Shown here piece after piece: positions 39,136-51,180 of a stretch of 64,000 nucleotides of DNA (within the stretch, counting starts at the first letter, position 1; every line of letters starts with the position of its first letter). The DNA is from Setaria digitata (Eukaryota > Nematoda > Chromadorea > Rhabditida > Setariidae), in contig RCAB01000096.1 in the NCBI GenBank assembly GCA_003640385.1, forward strand, positions 1 through 64,000, given 5' to 3'. The position numbers and the translations under genes were made by a program. Below the pieces are notes generated by a model. It had not been told where the DNA came from. It saw nothing but the letters and a program-made list of their open reading frames with translations, and ran no database searches.

Positions 39136-40928
39136 ATGCAGAAAATGTCTTACTGCAGTGTCATCTGTTTTGATACTTTACTGTTGTTGCTATCTATCGC
39201 AATGTTCGCGAAACCTGTTGTGAAGGTAAAGATTACCGTTTTTATAAATTTGTTCTAATAAATTGTCTGATTGGATCAGTAATACATGAGCTAATTAATC
39301 ATTGTATATATGATTAGATGGAAATCAATGAAGGACTCTCAGTATTTCTGTTCTCTACAGAAGCCTCAACAGCTTCCGCTTTTGAGAGGCTTTGTTAAAT
39401 TTTCCTTGTTGTGTTTATACTGAGCGTAAAAAGGGCTAAGAAATCTCCACCTAGTAGAAATTCTTCAAACAAGCCAGCCCTTTCAAACTTTCACAAGCAT
39501 ATTTCATCACCCAACCAGCAACACCACTGCTTTCGATGAACTTTTTGCCCTTCCTCCAACTCTGCGTACACTCATGTATTGTTTTCAATAAGGTTCTATT
39601 CTTTCTTTCTCACATTTCATGCGTTGGTGACAAGTTCTGAAAAAACAATGCATTTTATTATGTTGAAATTATTAGCAAATTTTAAAGCTCCCACTCGCCT
39701 CAGCTTCACTTTTCTCCTAAAAAGCTCAGTTTGCAAGGAAGATCCCTAGTTCTTATTTGATTTTTGATATGCTTCTTTTCAGCTCCTTCAACACTTCTTT
39801 CACATGAAATGTAAGAGTCTGAGTTCTATCCAAGGAATTAGAGTTGTTTCTTCTGAGGAGTCGGAAAGTTCTCTTTTAAAGATAAAGCAAGTCCACAAAA
39901 TGAAATATTGCTGCTTTAATACTCCGTCTAGATTTAAATGCAAGAAATCAAAAAAAAAAAAAAAATGCTAGGAAAAGCACAAGATAGCATTAATAAATTC
40001 AGAATAATTTCGTAATAATTATTTCAAATTTGACAATATTCATTTACTTTAATTAATGACAGCATTTCGTGTAGAGTGCGCCACTGCTGTGCAATCAGAC
40101 GAAATCATGGAAACTGGGTGGTCGAGATATTGTGGCAGATTCGAAGGGATTCGTTTTACTTGTAGTACTAATGCCTATGCAGTGTGAACATTGTCACCAA
40201 CAACTGATGAAGTAATTTATTTCTGCTCTCACTTCTTTGCTTTCAAGCCTTAAATAGTTCTAGTCGTGAGCAATCCTTGTTTCTAAGCTGAATGCTCTCC
40301 AGAATCTATCAAATTATAGATTTCAAACAATAATGGAAACACTGTCGGAAATAAGGATCGTTGTTGTAGCACCACACGATGAGAATCCTCGTCTGATTGA
40401 ACACTATCGAAGAGAATTTCCTCGTGTTGCGATAGGTGTGGAATCGGTTGCTGAGCCAGTCTGGAACACACTTTCAGGCTCTGCCCACGATCACTTTATT
40501 TACGATCGGTAAGAAATCACTTTTATATTCCATCTTCTCTTGTCTGAATTTGAAGGAAGTGTTGATGTTACGGTGATGCCACGTGAATATTTCTGGGGTT
40601 TCCGTATTCCGTATTTTAGATGTGGTCGTCTGGCTCGCGTTATTCGACATCCAAAAAGTGACACCACTAAATTTGAACACACTCTCCTGGCACTGAAATT
40701 GGCTGTTAGCTATGCTCAGTGTGGTTGGTGTCAGTACGATCCACCCGACCTGCCAGCACCTCAGAAACCAGTGATGACGACCGTCCGTAATGGCAAAATG
40801 AAAAAGACTGTAAGAATTTTCTGAAATTTGAAATTACATCTTACTTTTATTAAATGAATTATAATGTTTCACCCATCCCCCCTCTGTTTGGGAAGTAGTC
40901 GTTGAAGCGGAGAGTATGGCGGAGTTGA
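39136..40928 (+). CDS. Selenoprotein P N-domain-like secreted thioredoxin-fold protein, cysteine form
   Basis: Five exons (39136-39225, 40075-40211, 40320-40508, 40620-40809, tentative 40899-40928) join in phase and give about 211 residues. Exon 1 encodes a signal-peptide-like start (MQKMSYCSVICFDTLLLLLS). Exons 2-4 line up with the N-terminal domain of vertebrate selenoprotein P. The pieces are LLCNQTKSW; GFVLLVVLMPMQCEHCHQQL, where CEHC occupies the place of the Sec-x-x-Cys redox motif; IRIVVVAPHDENPRLIEHY; VWNTLSGSAHDHFIYDR followed across the splice by CGRLARVIRHP; and LAVSYAQCGWC. The selenocysteine-rich C-terminal half of selenoprotein P is absent. The tail is short and basic. The acceptor at 40618-40619 was chosen because it joins IYDR directly to CGRL. 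A secreted or lumenal redox role is inferred. The alternative is a generic thioredoxin-like protein. Confidence 0.8.
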
Positions 40929-43551
40929 CTTCGAAGGAAGTATCGAGTTATGAAGGTAGAGGCAGCATGTGACAGCACAGTACTTTTCCTGGTATCTGAA
41001 ACAGATGCGGTATTGAACTTTGAAACTCTTCTCCGGTCAAGGCACTGAGTGAGTATCTAAGATAAATGTTCCAAATATTCTTATATCTCATTTCGATCTT
41101 TGTATTTCAACCTAGTCTCTGATAGCTCTCTAACTGTGAGTAGTAAGATAAGATGGAGGGTTAATTACCATTAGCGGAAGAATTATATTACGACTTGCTT
41201 GTTGAAAACGTTTGAGATTTGGAGAGATGTTAAGGAGGAGTCTGTAAAATTTGACATTTCGAATCATTCCTTCTAGTCTCCCTGTCAGGAATCAGTGTTA
41301 TTATTCTCGAAGAGTGTAACTAGAATGATCTGTGCATTCACGGCTGTTAGCAATAAATGACTGAAAGAGCCTGTTACTGACCAGTGAGACTGGGACTTGG
41401 AAAGTCAGTATTAGCAAAACAAGTCTATGCTGCCATTACAACGAAAATAGCAGAAGAAGCATTTGAAAAACAAACACATCAAATTAGTTAGAAATGGGAA
41501 AGGTGAAAGTTTTGCTGCCCACACGGGTGATAATATTGCTGACAGTCTAACTAGCAAGAAAAAAGTGAGGACTTGGTATGGAATTCTATAGACTGAAGCA
41601 GACTAGTGAAAAAAGACATCGAGCGAGCAGATTTTAATTAACATAAACGTATGATGCAAATCCTTTACCTCCACTGTCTTTATTATTGAAGAATTCAACT
41701 TATCTACTTCAGCTATCAAGATGAAAACTAATAAACACCGACTGTGTGCTCGAAAGTGTGGTGGGTGGGAAATCTAAATTTTTCACTTCACGTTTGCACT
41801 AATTTACTAAAGGTTTAATGTGACGATGCGTACGTCGGATAAAATGGACAATATTAGAGGTAAATATTACGGAAATATGAACAAGAAGCAGTGAGAAAAG
41901 CAGAAAATGTTTTTCTCTCGAATAAGTTTCGAAATAAAGGAATCTGTAACTTTATAATAAAAAAGCGTATGGAACGGAAAAGAAATCACGAAATGAAGGA
42001 ATATGAACAATTGTTGGCGGATGGAAATGGTAGGTAACAGAATACTTCGCATCCTGCATTATTTAGAAATAAAGAAAGAGAGACTTTAACTAGTTTTGAT
42101 TAGTAAGAAAAATAAGTATTCAGTTAATGGATCTGTTGCGGTGAAAGAACTTATCACCATAAATATCAGAAAATATCATTCCACCAGAAAGATAATAACG
42201 CAATCCATCATTCACTTCATCCAATTTTTTTAACGGTCCAGAGAATATCATTTTTCTTTTTCCACTCATCGACGATGAAAATTTTATTATTCGCAGATGA
42301 CGTAAAAGACAAGTTTCAGCTTAGCAAATGTAAAAAATTTCTGCTAAGAACTAACTCTTCAAGTAGGAAAAGACTGATGCTTCAGGGGACAAATGAGACT
42401 TGAATGGATTTGTATTATGAACTTCTGACTGCCAAAAATTTTATCAAAGTAGGGTTCATCTCTGAAACTGAATTTTACTTTTAAATAAACCTTTCATATT
42501 ATAGCTTCCCAGTCACAGGATATTCAAGTTAGTAAAATATATTTATTCATGAGGAAAAAATTGAATTTCTGAAACATCCGTTTGTAGATTTGTTTTTGAC
42601 CACAGGTGGATGTCACTTCTGGAGAAAGAAAACTTCTCTTTGCCGAAAAATTTTAGTTCAAAAGCGATTAAAATTGATAGAGTGAAATTAAGTTCTGGCG
42701 GTGATGAGTAGTTTATCCCAGTAACGTCTGAAGCAATTTTCAAGTCGAACTTTCACCCAATGAGAATATTATCTCCACAAAAATTGTTGCGGAAACTACT
42801 CACTTATTCACACGTTAATCAACAGACAATGGAAAATTAATTGGTCCAGTTGGTAGCGAACAGCTGAAGATGCATTGTAATAGATATTCATAAAGCTATT
42901 ATTGGATATCTATTATGCAAACCGGCATTAGCATCAACTACTGAGCAATGAATCTAGTGTCTTATATACCTGCTGGAAGTTGAAATTTTGATACATTCTG
43001 GAATACCAAGCCAAACTAATTACTAAATAAATTTAGAAGCGATAATTTGGCGTGTGCCTGATAAGGTTTCTAAATGAACTAATCAAGTAGTTTTAGCATG
43101 AAGAGAACTTCGAAGAACTTCAGGCAAGATATTTTCCTACCTTGTCTTTCTCATTTCACAATTGCTCTCCATCCCTGATAATTCCTGAATTTGCATTTGA
43201 TTTCACTTATACCACCTTTTCCATTACCATCCTTTGCACTTCTAAATCTATTTTTTTATGTAAGTAATCAATCTCGCTGACATAAGCCAAAGTATTCTTT
43301 TTTTTTTGCATGAACATTCAGCACAATCTACACATTTGTCCTAATGGGAAAAATCAAGTTTGGAGTTTTGAAATGATGCTGAGGAGAAAGTTACGAAATC
43401 AGCTGTTCGGGGATAGCGAAAATTGCTCGGGGCACAATTTGAAACAATTATTTCTTGCTCATTTTCACTGACGAGCTCCAAAACAATCGAAAAATTATTT
43501 TTACACATTTTTCTGGAAAACTTTTTTGCCGTGCTTCAACTAACTGTTGCA
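40929..43551. other. Region upstream of the Gln-rich gene; 5' exons not located
   Basis: The downstream plus-strand gene lacks a start codon in its first recognised exon, so one or more 5' exons should lie here. Possible pieces include an ATG near 41827 followed by a GT and a GTAAGT donor at about 43259, but neither could be joined with confidence. The rest shows no coding signal. Confidence 0.4.
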
Positions 43552-46500
43552 GTTCACATGATAACCTCTCACTTGTAACTCTCAACAATAAATGCTTCAA
43601 AGAATTCCAGCGTATCAAAGCGGTAGTACATCCACTAATTGGGCGAACACCTGCAATGGGCTGGAGCTACCGATCTAATACAGTAGCCCCAGTACTGGAA
43701 GTTCAGTCCAGGAGTCCCGGGACACATTTGCCTTCTCTGGCCAGTGCTGCTCCTTCATCAACGGCTATTGAAACAATGGTTAATAGCAATGAACCACAAC
43801 AACCATTATCAGTGCAAGAGAATGATCAAATATCGCAAATGCGATCAAAGTAAATGGTTTTTCGAGAAAGTTAGAATGGTTTGAATTTTATGTGCTCCAT
43901 CGTTTGTTATTCAAGAAAACGTCGTTAAGAATGCGTTTGACTTGAATAAAGACAGGAAAATGAGGCTCGCAAGAGTTCGGATGTGACAAGATTTTGGCCG
44001 ATCTCGAGAAAAAGTTAAAATAGAGTTGAGGTTTTTACAGTTATGTTTGTCAGTCTTCTTAATTCATTTCCATGCAGCTTTTGATGTCTATAAGTCCTGA
44101 TTTTTCTCCTTCATTTCAGTAAACTCAACATTTTTCCTTCATCTCTGTTGCATAAAATGTTGCAAGTCTTTTCTTTGAGGTTTTAAGGTTTGGAAGTGAT
44201 CAGCGACGAATTGGAAATCGACCGGATAAGGATGTATCAAGAGCAAATGATTGGCGAGTTTCGGATGGCTTGACTTCATCGCGAATATTCCTTAGTGGAA
44301 TTCGGCACGATAGAGTCCAGCAACGTGAACAACATCAGCAGCAGAGAGAAAAGCAGAAGGATCGGCAACATCATAGGGGAAGAAAACAGCAAGAACAAGA
44401 GTATATACAGAATCTGGAACAATTACGCATAAATCAGGAGCAGGAAAAAAGGATTCGGGAGCAACAAGAGGAAGAAAGAAGAATCCGGAAACAGCAGGAA
44501 GAGGAGAGGAGGATTTGGGAACAGCGGCGTTTACAGGAAATGCAGCAGCAGCAACATCAAGAACGAGAACAGCAAAGACTTCAGCAACAAGTAATTCATT
44601 AAAATTTTCTGAATACTGTCTAGCAATTCAAAACGGAAGTCATTGCGGAAGTAAAATTTTCAGTATATCCTTAATCTTCAATAACTTCTGAGAAAAGTTT
44701 TGCAAGTATCGAGTAAGAGACATAAGGGATTTTTCCATTATTAAAAGAATTCCTCTTAACATTCCTGCAAAGTAAATAAATAATTGACAGGAGCTTCAAA
44801 GAAGAATCGAGGAACAACGAAGGTTACAAGAACAAATAGAAAGTGAACTTTATGCAGGTGTAAGTGGTGAACAAGATGAAGGTGAGTCCGCTCAAGAGAA
44901 TGAAAACAACTGGGGACAACTCAGGGCTCCGTTGCATCACCGAGGTTAGTCTTAAAATTCTTAGATCATTTCGACTAGTAAGTTTCAATACTATAACACA
45001 TCGTATTGTATTAAATAAAATTGCTTATATTTTAGAATACTTACATGAATAATGGCAGTTCTTTTAAGCAGCCAAAGATGAAGGGCGATAATTAATGTTA
45101 ACCTATTAGCTGGGTGGGATCTGACGACCATTATTACTAGTTTCTAAAGACATGCATACTTTTCTTGCACTTCTTGCATTCCTTGTTTATAATGTGTCTG
45201 TAAATTCCTTAAAGATTACACTTCAACAATGAAAACATCTTTTGCTCCAATTACTCGATCTACAAAAACACCATCTCTCTACGACTCAGGTGATGAGGAT
45301 GATTATGATTACTCGCAGATGGCAAGTGAAACAACTGTTGCTCCAACTGAAAGGGTTAGAATTACTACATTAATTTCAACGGCGGAATGGAATTTCAAGA
45401 GCTGTTTCTTTTCCTAGGGCAGTTTAGAAAGATTCTTATTTCCTAGAAACTTTAGTGGAAATGTCAAACGATATCATTTGCTATAATGTGATGTCCCATG
45501 ATTTATGTGNTTTCTTTTCCTAGGGCAGTTTAGAAAGATTCTTATTTCCTAGAAACTTTAATGGAAATGTCAAACGATATCATTTGCTATAATGTGATGT
45601 CCCATGATTTATGTGATGCCGGAAAGAATCTTTTTTGAAATATTAATGAAAATGAGATAGGAAAAATAAAGACTATATTTGTTTTAAGAATTGATTCAAT
45701 CCACCACAAACTTTTAAAAATAGGCGTGGTAAATAAGAAATTTATAAATTTTGGAGTTTCTTTTGAAGAATTTTCAGACACAGATTTCGGGCACGATGCC
45801 ATCGGGACATTGGCCGACGCCATTTGTATTTGAAGAACAAGTGCCATGCGCCGCCTTTACAGATGAAGTTTGCATTGAACAGGTAGGCACTGCTCACTGT
45901 TTTAGCATATTTCTGGAGTTTTAGATTCTCTAAAGGAACTTTGCTGTGTGTTTCTGTTTTAATTATCCAGAAAAGACGAATGGGTTCTGATAAGATGAGC
46001 AAATGTTGTGATAAAGGCATTTATTTGACGGATTTGTGCATGCCTGGACGCTGTACAAATGCTACCACTGAACTGTGCTGCATGCAGAAATTTCTCCAGG
46101 TTGTTTCATTTTATATCCTATTATTAAATGAGTCTCGATTTCGTTCATGGAGGTCGCTGTAGTGAAGACAGGACGTATTTTTGGCATGATAGTTGTTTGT
46201 CGGTCCTAGGTTGACGTGTTAATATCAATAGATCACTGATTGTTCATCGAGGAGATTTTGCTGTAGAATTTTCTGGAATAATTTTATGGAAAGAATTTTT
46301 TGCTATTCCTCAGTCCTATTCAAATGTTAATATTTATACTTGCAGTCTAAATACAGTTGCTGTAGGAATGATAGCGAAGCAATTAATTCTCCCGGTGATG
46401 CATTCAGCCGCTGTTGCTTCCACAAATTTGTACAGGATGATGTGAGTTCTTTTTGAATTGTTGAGGCTCTCGGGATGTGATTACCTGGTTTTGAATAAAT

Positions 46501-46978
46501 GAGCCTTTCCATTAAGAGATTTGCACTTTCAAGCAAAGTTATAGAATAAATATACTCAGCATAGTTTAAAAAAAAAGCAAGGTAAATGGATGATAACAAA
46601 ATTTTCCTTGGCCAACAAAAAACAAAAATAAAAAAGGAAGCCCAGTTTTATTTCAATAAATTTCTGTATTTTTAGGATAGGTGCTGCCCCGCTCACCGCG
46701 CCAAATTTCATTGGCTATCAGCTCATGAAATATGCTTACCTAATGTTCGGGTTGATTTGAGTGGTTTGCGATTCGTGGTACACGTTGATGGTAAAGGTCA
46801 GCACCTGGACGGAAGGAACAGTAACCAGGCATTTAATGAGGCAATAACAATAGATCTAAATGTGGATAAATCCTGGGACCACAGTTGTGAGCAGGGTGCT
46901 AAGGTGTTGCAATTTCCTTATTTACCGAGTAATCGTGAGGAGCAGGAAGGAGATGAGAATAGTGAAGAAAGCAGATAA
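43552..46978 (+). CDS. Gln/Glu/Arg-rich protein with C-terminal cysteine-rich domain; 5' end not found
   Basis: Eight exons were read: about 43552-43849, 44188-44590, 44791-44944, 45215-45354, 45778-45882, 45971-46099, 46346-46441 and 46676-46978. All phases agree. The first part is Ser/Pro-rich. Exons 44188-44944 encode a long charged helix with near-repeats of the type QEEERRIRKQQEEERRI, likely a coiled coil or single alpha helix. A short acidic Tyr/Asp segment follows (DSGDEDDYDYSQM). The C-terminal part has many cysteines in pairs: KCCDKG, LCMPGRC, LCCMQK, YSCCRND, RCCFHKF and DRCCPAH. It then has a cysteine-poor end finishing EENSEESR-like in acidic residues. Paired cysteines and the NAT sequon suggest an extracellular protein, but no signal peptide was found because the start is missing. 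I do not recognise the family. Confidence 0.75.
45405..45615. repeat. 105-base near-identical copies around a single N (assembly join)
   Basis: Bases 45405-45509 and 45511-45615 match over 105 bases with one G/A difference and are separated by N at 45510. The pair lies inside the intron between exons 45215-45354 and 45778-45882 of the Gln-rich gene, so the protein is not affected but the intron length is inflated. Confidence 0.9.
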
Positions 46979-49756
46979 GGCTTTCTCAAGACATTGCAAT
47001 CACTTCTCTTCCAATGTACTTCAAACTTCTCAAGTGCCGAACCTCTAAATATATTTCGTGCCTATCTTATTACCAGTACGAGAGATAGTCCAGTTCTAAT
47101 TATGAATTAGTCAGTTCTCCGTTATTTGTCCTCAACCTATGCAAATGATTGATAACCTCTAAGAAATTGTGTGTTGTATATATAGTTAGTAAGAGAGTGA
47201 CATTGTTAATAACTGATACCATAATTTGCCTTGGAATTTGTTGATTCATCCCTTCTTGCTGTTTTTTTTTCTTTCTACCTGTCCTTCGTTCATTGCATTT
47301 TGATATATATCATTACCACCATTTATGGCTCACACATATGTTCCTGAAATGTTCTTTTTTGTAGTCAGTTGTTTAATTTATTTGAAAACTCGTCAGAGCT
47401 TGTCAGGTAAAATCAAAACAATGTGTTAAATATTTCCTAAATTTAGATTGAAATAACAACTCACCTTTGAAAAAAGATTATTACGTGTTATGTTCAACAC
47501 GAATCAGATTCCAGTTTAAGAAAAAAAAAATTTGAGAAATTCACAAATTATAGAATATTTTTTACAATTTCAGCGCTTGCATTATTAGTATCATACCTGG
47601 TATCTCGAGTGATATTACCAATGATATTGATGGTCGAATGAGGCAGAGGAATAAGCAATTGACGTTGTAGAGTAGGAGATTGGATACCCGAGAAATGGCC
47701 TAATGTGGCACGGCTGAAACCTCTACAAATTGATTAGGCTCTGAATTACAAGCCAATCATCATCACGTTCAGCTATGCCAACATCTTGCCTTGTCCCGTG
47801 TCCCATGTTTCTGTTTCGTGATTTACACTGCTAGGAAACAAAGCCTTATAACATCTCTATAGTACGGGAGCTGGGAGTTTCAGGATGCGCTGGACCAGTG
47901 TAACTGGTTGATTAACAAGCCGGCTGACTGACTGTTGTGGTGGTGCTAATGCTTTGCATAAATAGATCGAGATGGATCTCCTTCGTTGACAGAATCCGTT
48001 TTGAAAGGTGAGGTGTGGTGAGGGGAAGAAGCTGGATGCTGAACTTCTCAAATAACTGTCACCATTGCTGCAGCCTCAGCTCGAGTACCTTGGAGAGATG
48101 AGTTATGTGAGACAGGAAGAAGCAGTATGATCATCGCCATCTATATTTAACGGACTTTTTCAGCATGCTATACAGCCACTTTTATCGTTACCATTGTCCT
48201 CTATCCTTTATTTACTCAGTTTTTCATCACATCAACGTCATCAGCGAGATGAACAAGGTGACTGAGGGACGACAGGTAGACTACATCTCTCACCTAAATC
48301 AAACTTAACATAACTGATTCCCTCTCAAATGTTTACTGAACGAATCGACAACGGCGATGGCGACGGTTGTTAATTTACTCCTACCTGTACCTGCTCCACC
48401 TTCTTGTGTACCTTCGTTATGCTCGGTACCACCCTTTCTTTCTCTCTACCTCCGGAACTATCGGTATAGCTTAGTGCCAACCCATCATCCTCCTTCCTAC
48501 CAGAATGCTTCAACTGCTTCACTTAGCTACTCTCTTTTTTTATTCACTGAAAAACGAATAAGCAAATGTTGCTTAAATTTTGCTCACCAACAAAATCTAT
48601 GAAAGTCCAACAATTTGTTCGCTTTCCGAAGCACATCCTTGTCCCATTCTACAGTGATTCCAACAGTGCAATAAACTTCTGCTAATGTGTTCCAGTTGAA
48701 TTCAACTGCGATCTTTCCTCCTTCTATTCCTTCCATTCATTGCAACCTCTCTCAACACAACCTATTCATTGCTTATTCTCGAGCTAATAAACAAGCTTAC
48801 ACTTCCTTTTTAAAAAAGCTTGAATAGAGCAAGTTGTTAAGACATTAATTGTTCAGAGTACCATCAAAACTTTTAATGAATTTGATGAGTGAATACTGCT
48901 GCATTTTAAGTGCTGCCTAATATTATTTGAAATTCATTTCATCTGAATCACTTTTCCTCAAAAATATTCAAAAGTATTCAAGTGAGCAGTGGATAGATGG
49001 CTTTAATTCAAGAAAAAAAAAGTGAAGCAAAAGGCGTAATATCCCATGTAACTATTTGATAAGTTCTTTGAAAAGGAGCTGTTCATCACCGGTGCAATTA
49101 CTTGAATTCCATTATTAAGAACTATTTTTGTTCTCATGCTATAGAAATGGTGAAGTTATAAGTTTCTGTTAAAGGTGGCTTTTACCATACAAATTTTCAT
49201 CTCATGAACAGTCACATTTCCATGAGATTTGTTAAGAAATAAATGTGCAACATTATTCAAGCTCGCAAGATTGAAGAAAAAAACAATTAAATATAAAATT
49301 CTTTGATATTTCATCAAAAATATTTTTCTAGAATTCAGAGTATCGCCACTTTATTTTAATCTTTACAAATGTTTATTTACAGTATCTGCTGAAATTACTG
49401 GACATATAAACTAAGTGAGTAAATAAATAGCTATTCATTTTCACAAATCCATGCGCAGAATTACGGAAGAACAAAATAAAACGAAAGTCTGGAATTATCG
49501 GGATAATTTCATTATCTGAGTGGGATAGTTGACATCATTTCTATTGAACCGTTGAGGCAGTGAATGAATTTAATATTTGATTCAAGAACTCGTGAAAGTT
49601 TTGCTAAATTTATCTGAACTAACTCAAAGATTAAACAGTTTTATTGCATATACTATATGAAAGAAGTTATCGTTTACCAACAGCTTATTGAAACTGAGGC
49701 TGAATTTCATTAGTTGATGAACTAATGATACACGAAACATGAATCTGAACGAGATT
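46979..49756. other. Convergent intergenic region
   Basis: The region lies between the stop of the plus-strand Gln-rich gene and the stop of the minus-strand KANK gene, so it should contain two 3' UTRs. Pyrimidine-rich stretches near 48350-48560 give a long low-complexity open frame that I do not regard as coding. No other feature was supported. Confidence 0.5.
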
Positions 49757-51180
49757 TTATGATTCAGTCTTTTGCTGATTTTGCTTGCAAGAATGATTTA
49801 AATGAGCATAGATCAGCACACCAATATCACGGTGACCATTTTCCACGGCAATTGACAAAGCTGTTGAACTGTCCTGAAGTGTTATCAAACTACTAGCTTA
49901 TCACATCAGTTGTAAAAATTTTGCCACAAGATGTTAATTCACATGGTCTTTCAATATTTCATAAATTATCTGTTTCTATCTTATAGGTGATAACACAGGG
50001 TCATGAAAAGCAAATCAAAATGAATCACATTTTCTGTGATATGTTCTATTTCAAAAAATATCCATTCTAACTGACTATCATTTGAGGCAAAATTCCAGTT
50101 TGAATTTGTCGAGTTTTGAGAGAAGAAATTATGAACGAGACATGGAAATCATAATATCATGAAAAAATTATAAAATGTTTACATTTCATTAAAATTATAA
50201 GATTTTTCGGGTGATATTTTTATCATTTTATTAAAGTTTTATGAAATGAAAATATTAATAAAATCGAAATTCTTCAAATCTGTTTTCATAATAGACAAAT
50301 TTGAAAAATATTTCTGCAAGGAAAAACATACGCAGTCAGAAAGTGAAGCATCAATATCCCGTTGTACAAGCAGTAGCTTTACGATTTCTTTGTGGCCATG
50401 TTCGGCAGCACACATCAGTGCAGTAGATCCTTCCTCATCCTGAACTGAATTCTACATTCCTCTTCAATTTAGTACCATCACAGAGTAGATTGATAAATTG
50501 AAAAGAAGCCAAGCAAAATCAAACAGCGAACAAGCAACAACCTGTATATTGAGATCGGCCTGACAATCGATTAATAATTTTGTAGTATTTATTTTACCAT
50601 GTGAAACAGCCAGCATTAGAGCTGTTTGTCCGTGCTAAAATGTTCAAAAAGAAATCTTCCTTATTTTGAAAAAAGAAAAAGGAGCTATTAAAATTGGAAC
50701 TATGACACAAATTCCGGGAGCTACCTCCGAGAGCTAGTTTAGCTTATTTCTTCTCAGTGACTAAATCTCCCGGAAATGATAGCTGTCAACGAAGTTGACA
50801 GATTAAAGTTTTTGCTTAGTAGTATATAAACCTGAACAGCTTGTGCATTGACATCACCCAATTGAAATAATCGGTGAATAACGGCAGCTTCAACTTCGTC
50901 CGATGCATCACAAAGTGATGCCAACATCACTGCTGTGTATCCGGCCTGAATTTTCTGTTTCAGAAACTGTTAAATAATTCAAATTCAAACTTTAAACTGA
51001 GTAAGTAATCTATGAATTATTTGCGATCCGACGAATTCTCATTTAGGTTTTTTATAAGCATTAATGTACCTTATTTGCACGATCCAAATTGCATACTCGA
51101 GAATCTAACAAGACACTAACAACATCGAAATTACCATGAGATATCGCGTAATGAAGAGCTGTATTTTCCTGAAAATGATT
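49757..51180 (-). other. Ankyrin-repeat block of the KANK/VAB-19 protein
   Basis: Exons at about 51175-51070, 50946-50832, 50637-50540, 50440-50327 and 49855-49757 each carry roughly one ankyrin unit, with the TALM/TALH and GH signatures in place. One unit per exon is the usual layout for this part of KANK genes. The last exon has the terminal unit and a short Gln/Lys tail. It is separated from the previous one by a long intron of about 470 bases and is easily missed. Confidence 0.9.

Noticed and set aside
40540..40619. Longer version of exon 4 of the selenoprotein P-like gene including VDVTVMPREYFWG
   Set aside because: The acceptor at 40618-40619 joins IYDR to CGRL exactly as in the family, with a better acceptor sequence (TATTTTAG).
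48357..48602. Pro/Ser/Leu-rich plus-strand open frame
   Set aside because: Pyrimidine-rich DNA gives this composition in several frames; no coding support.
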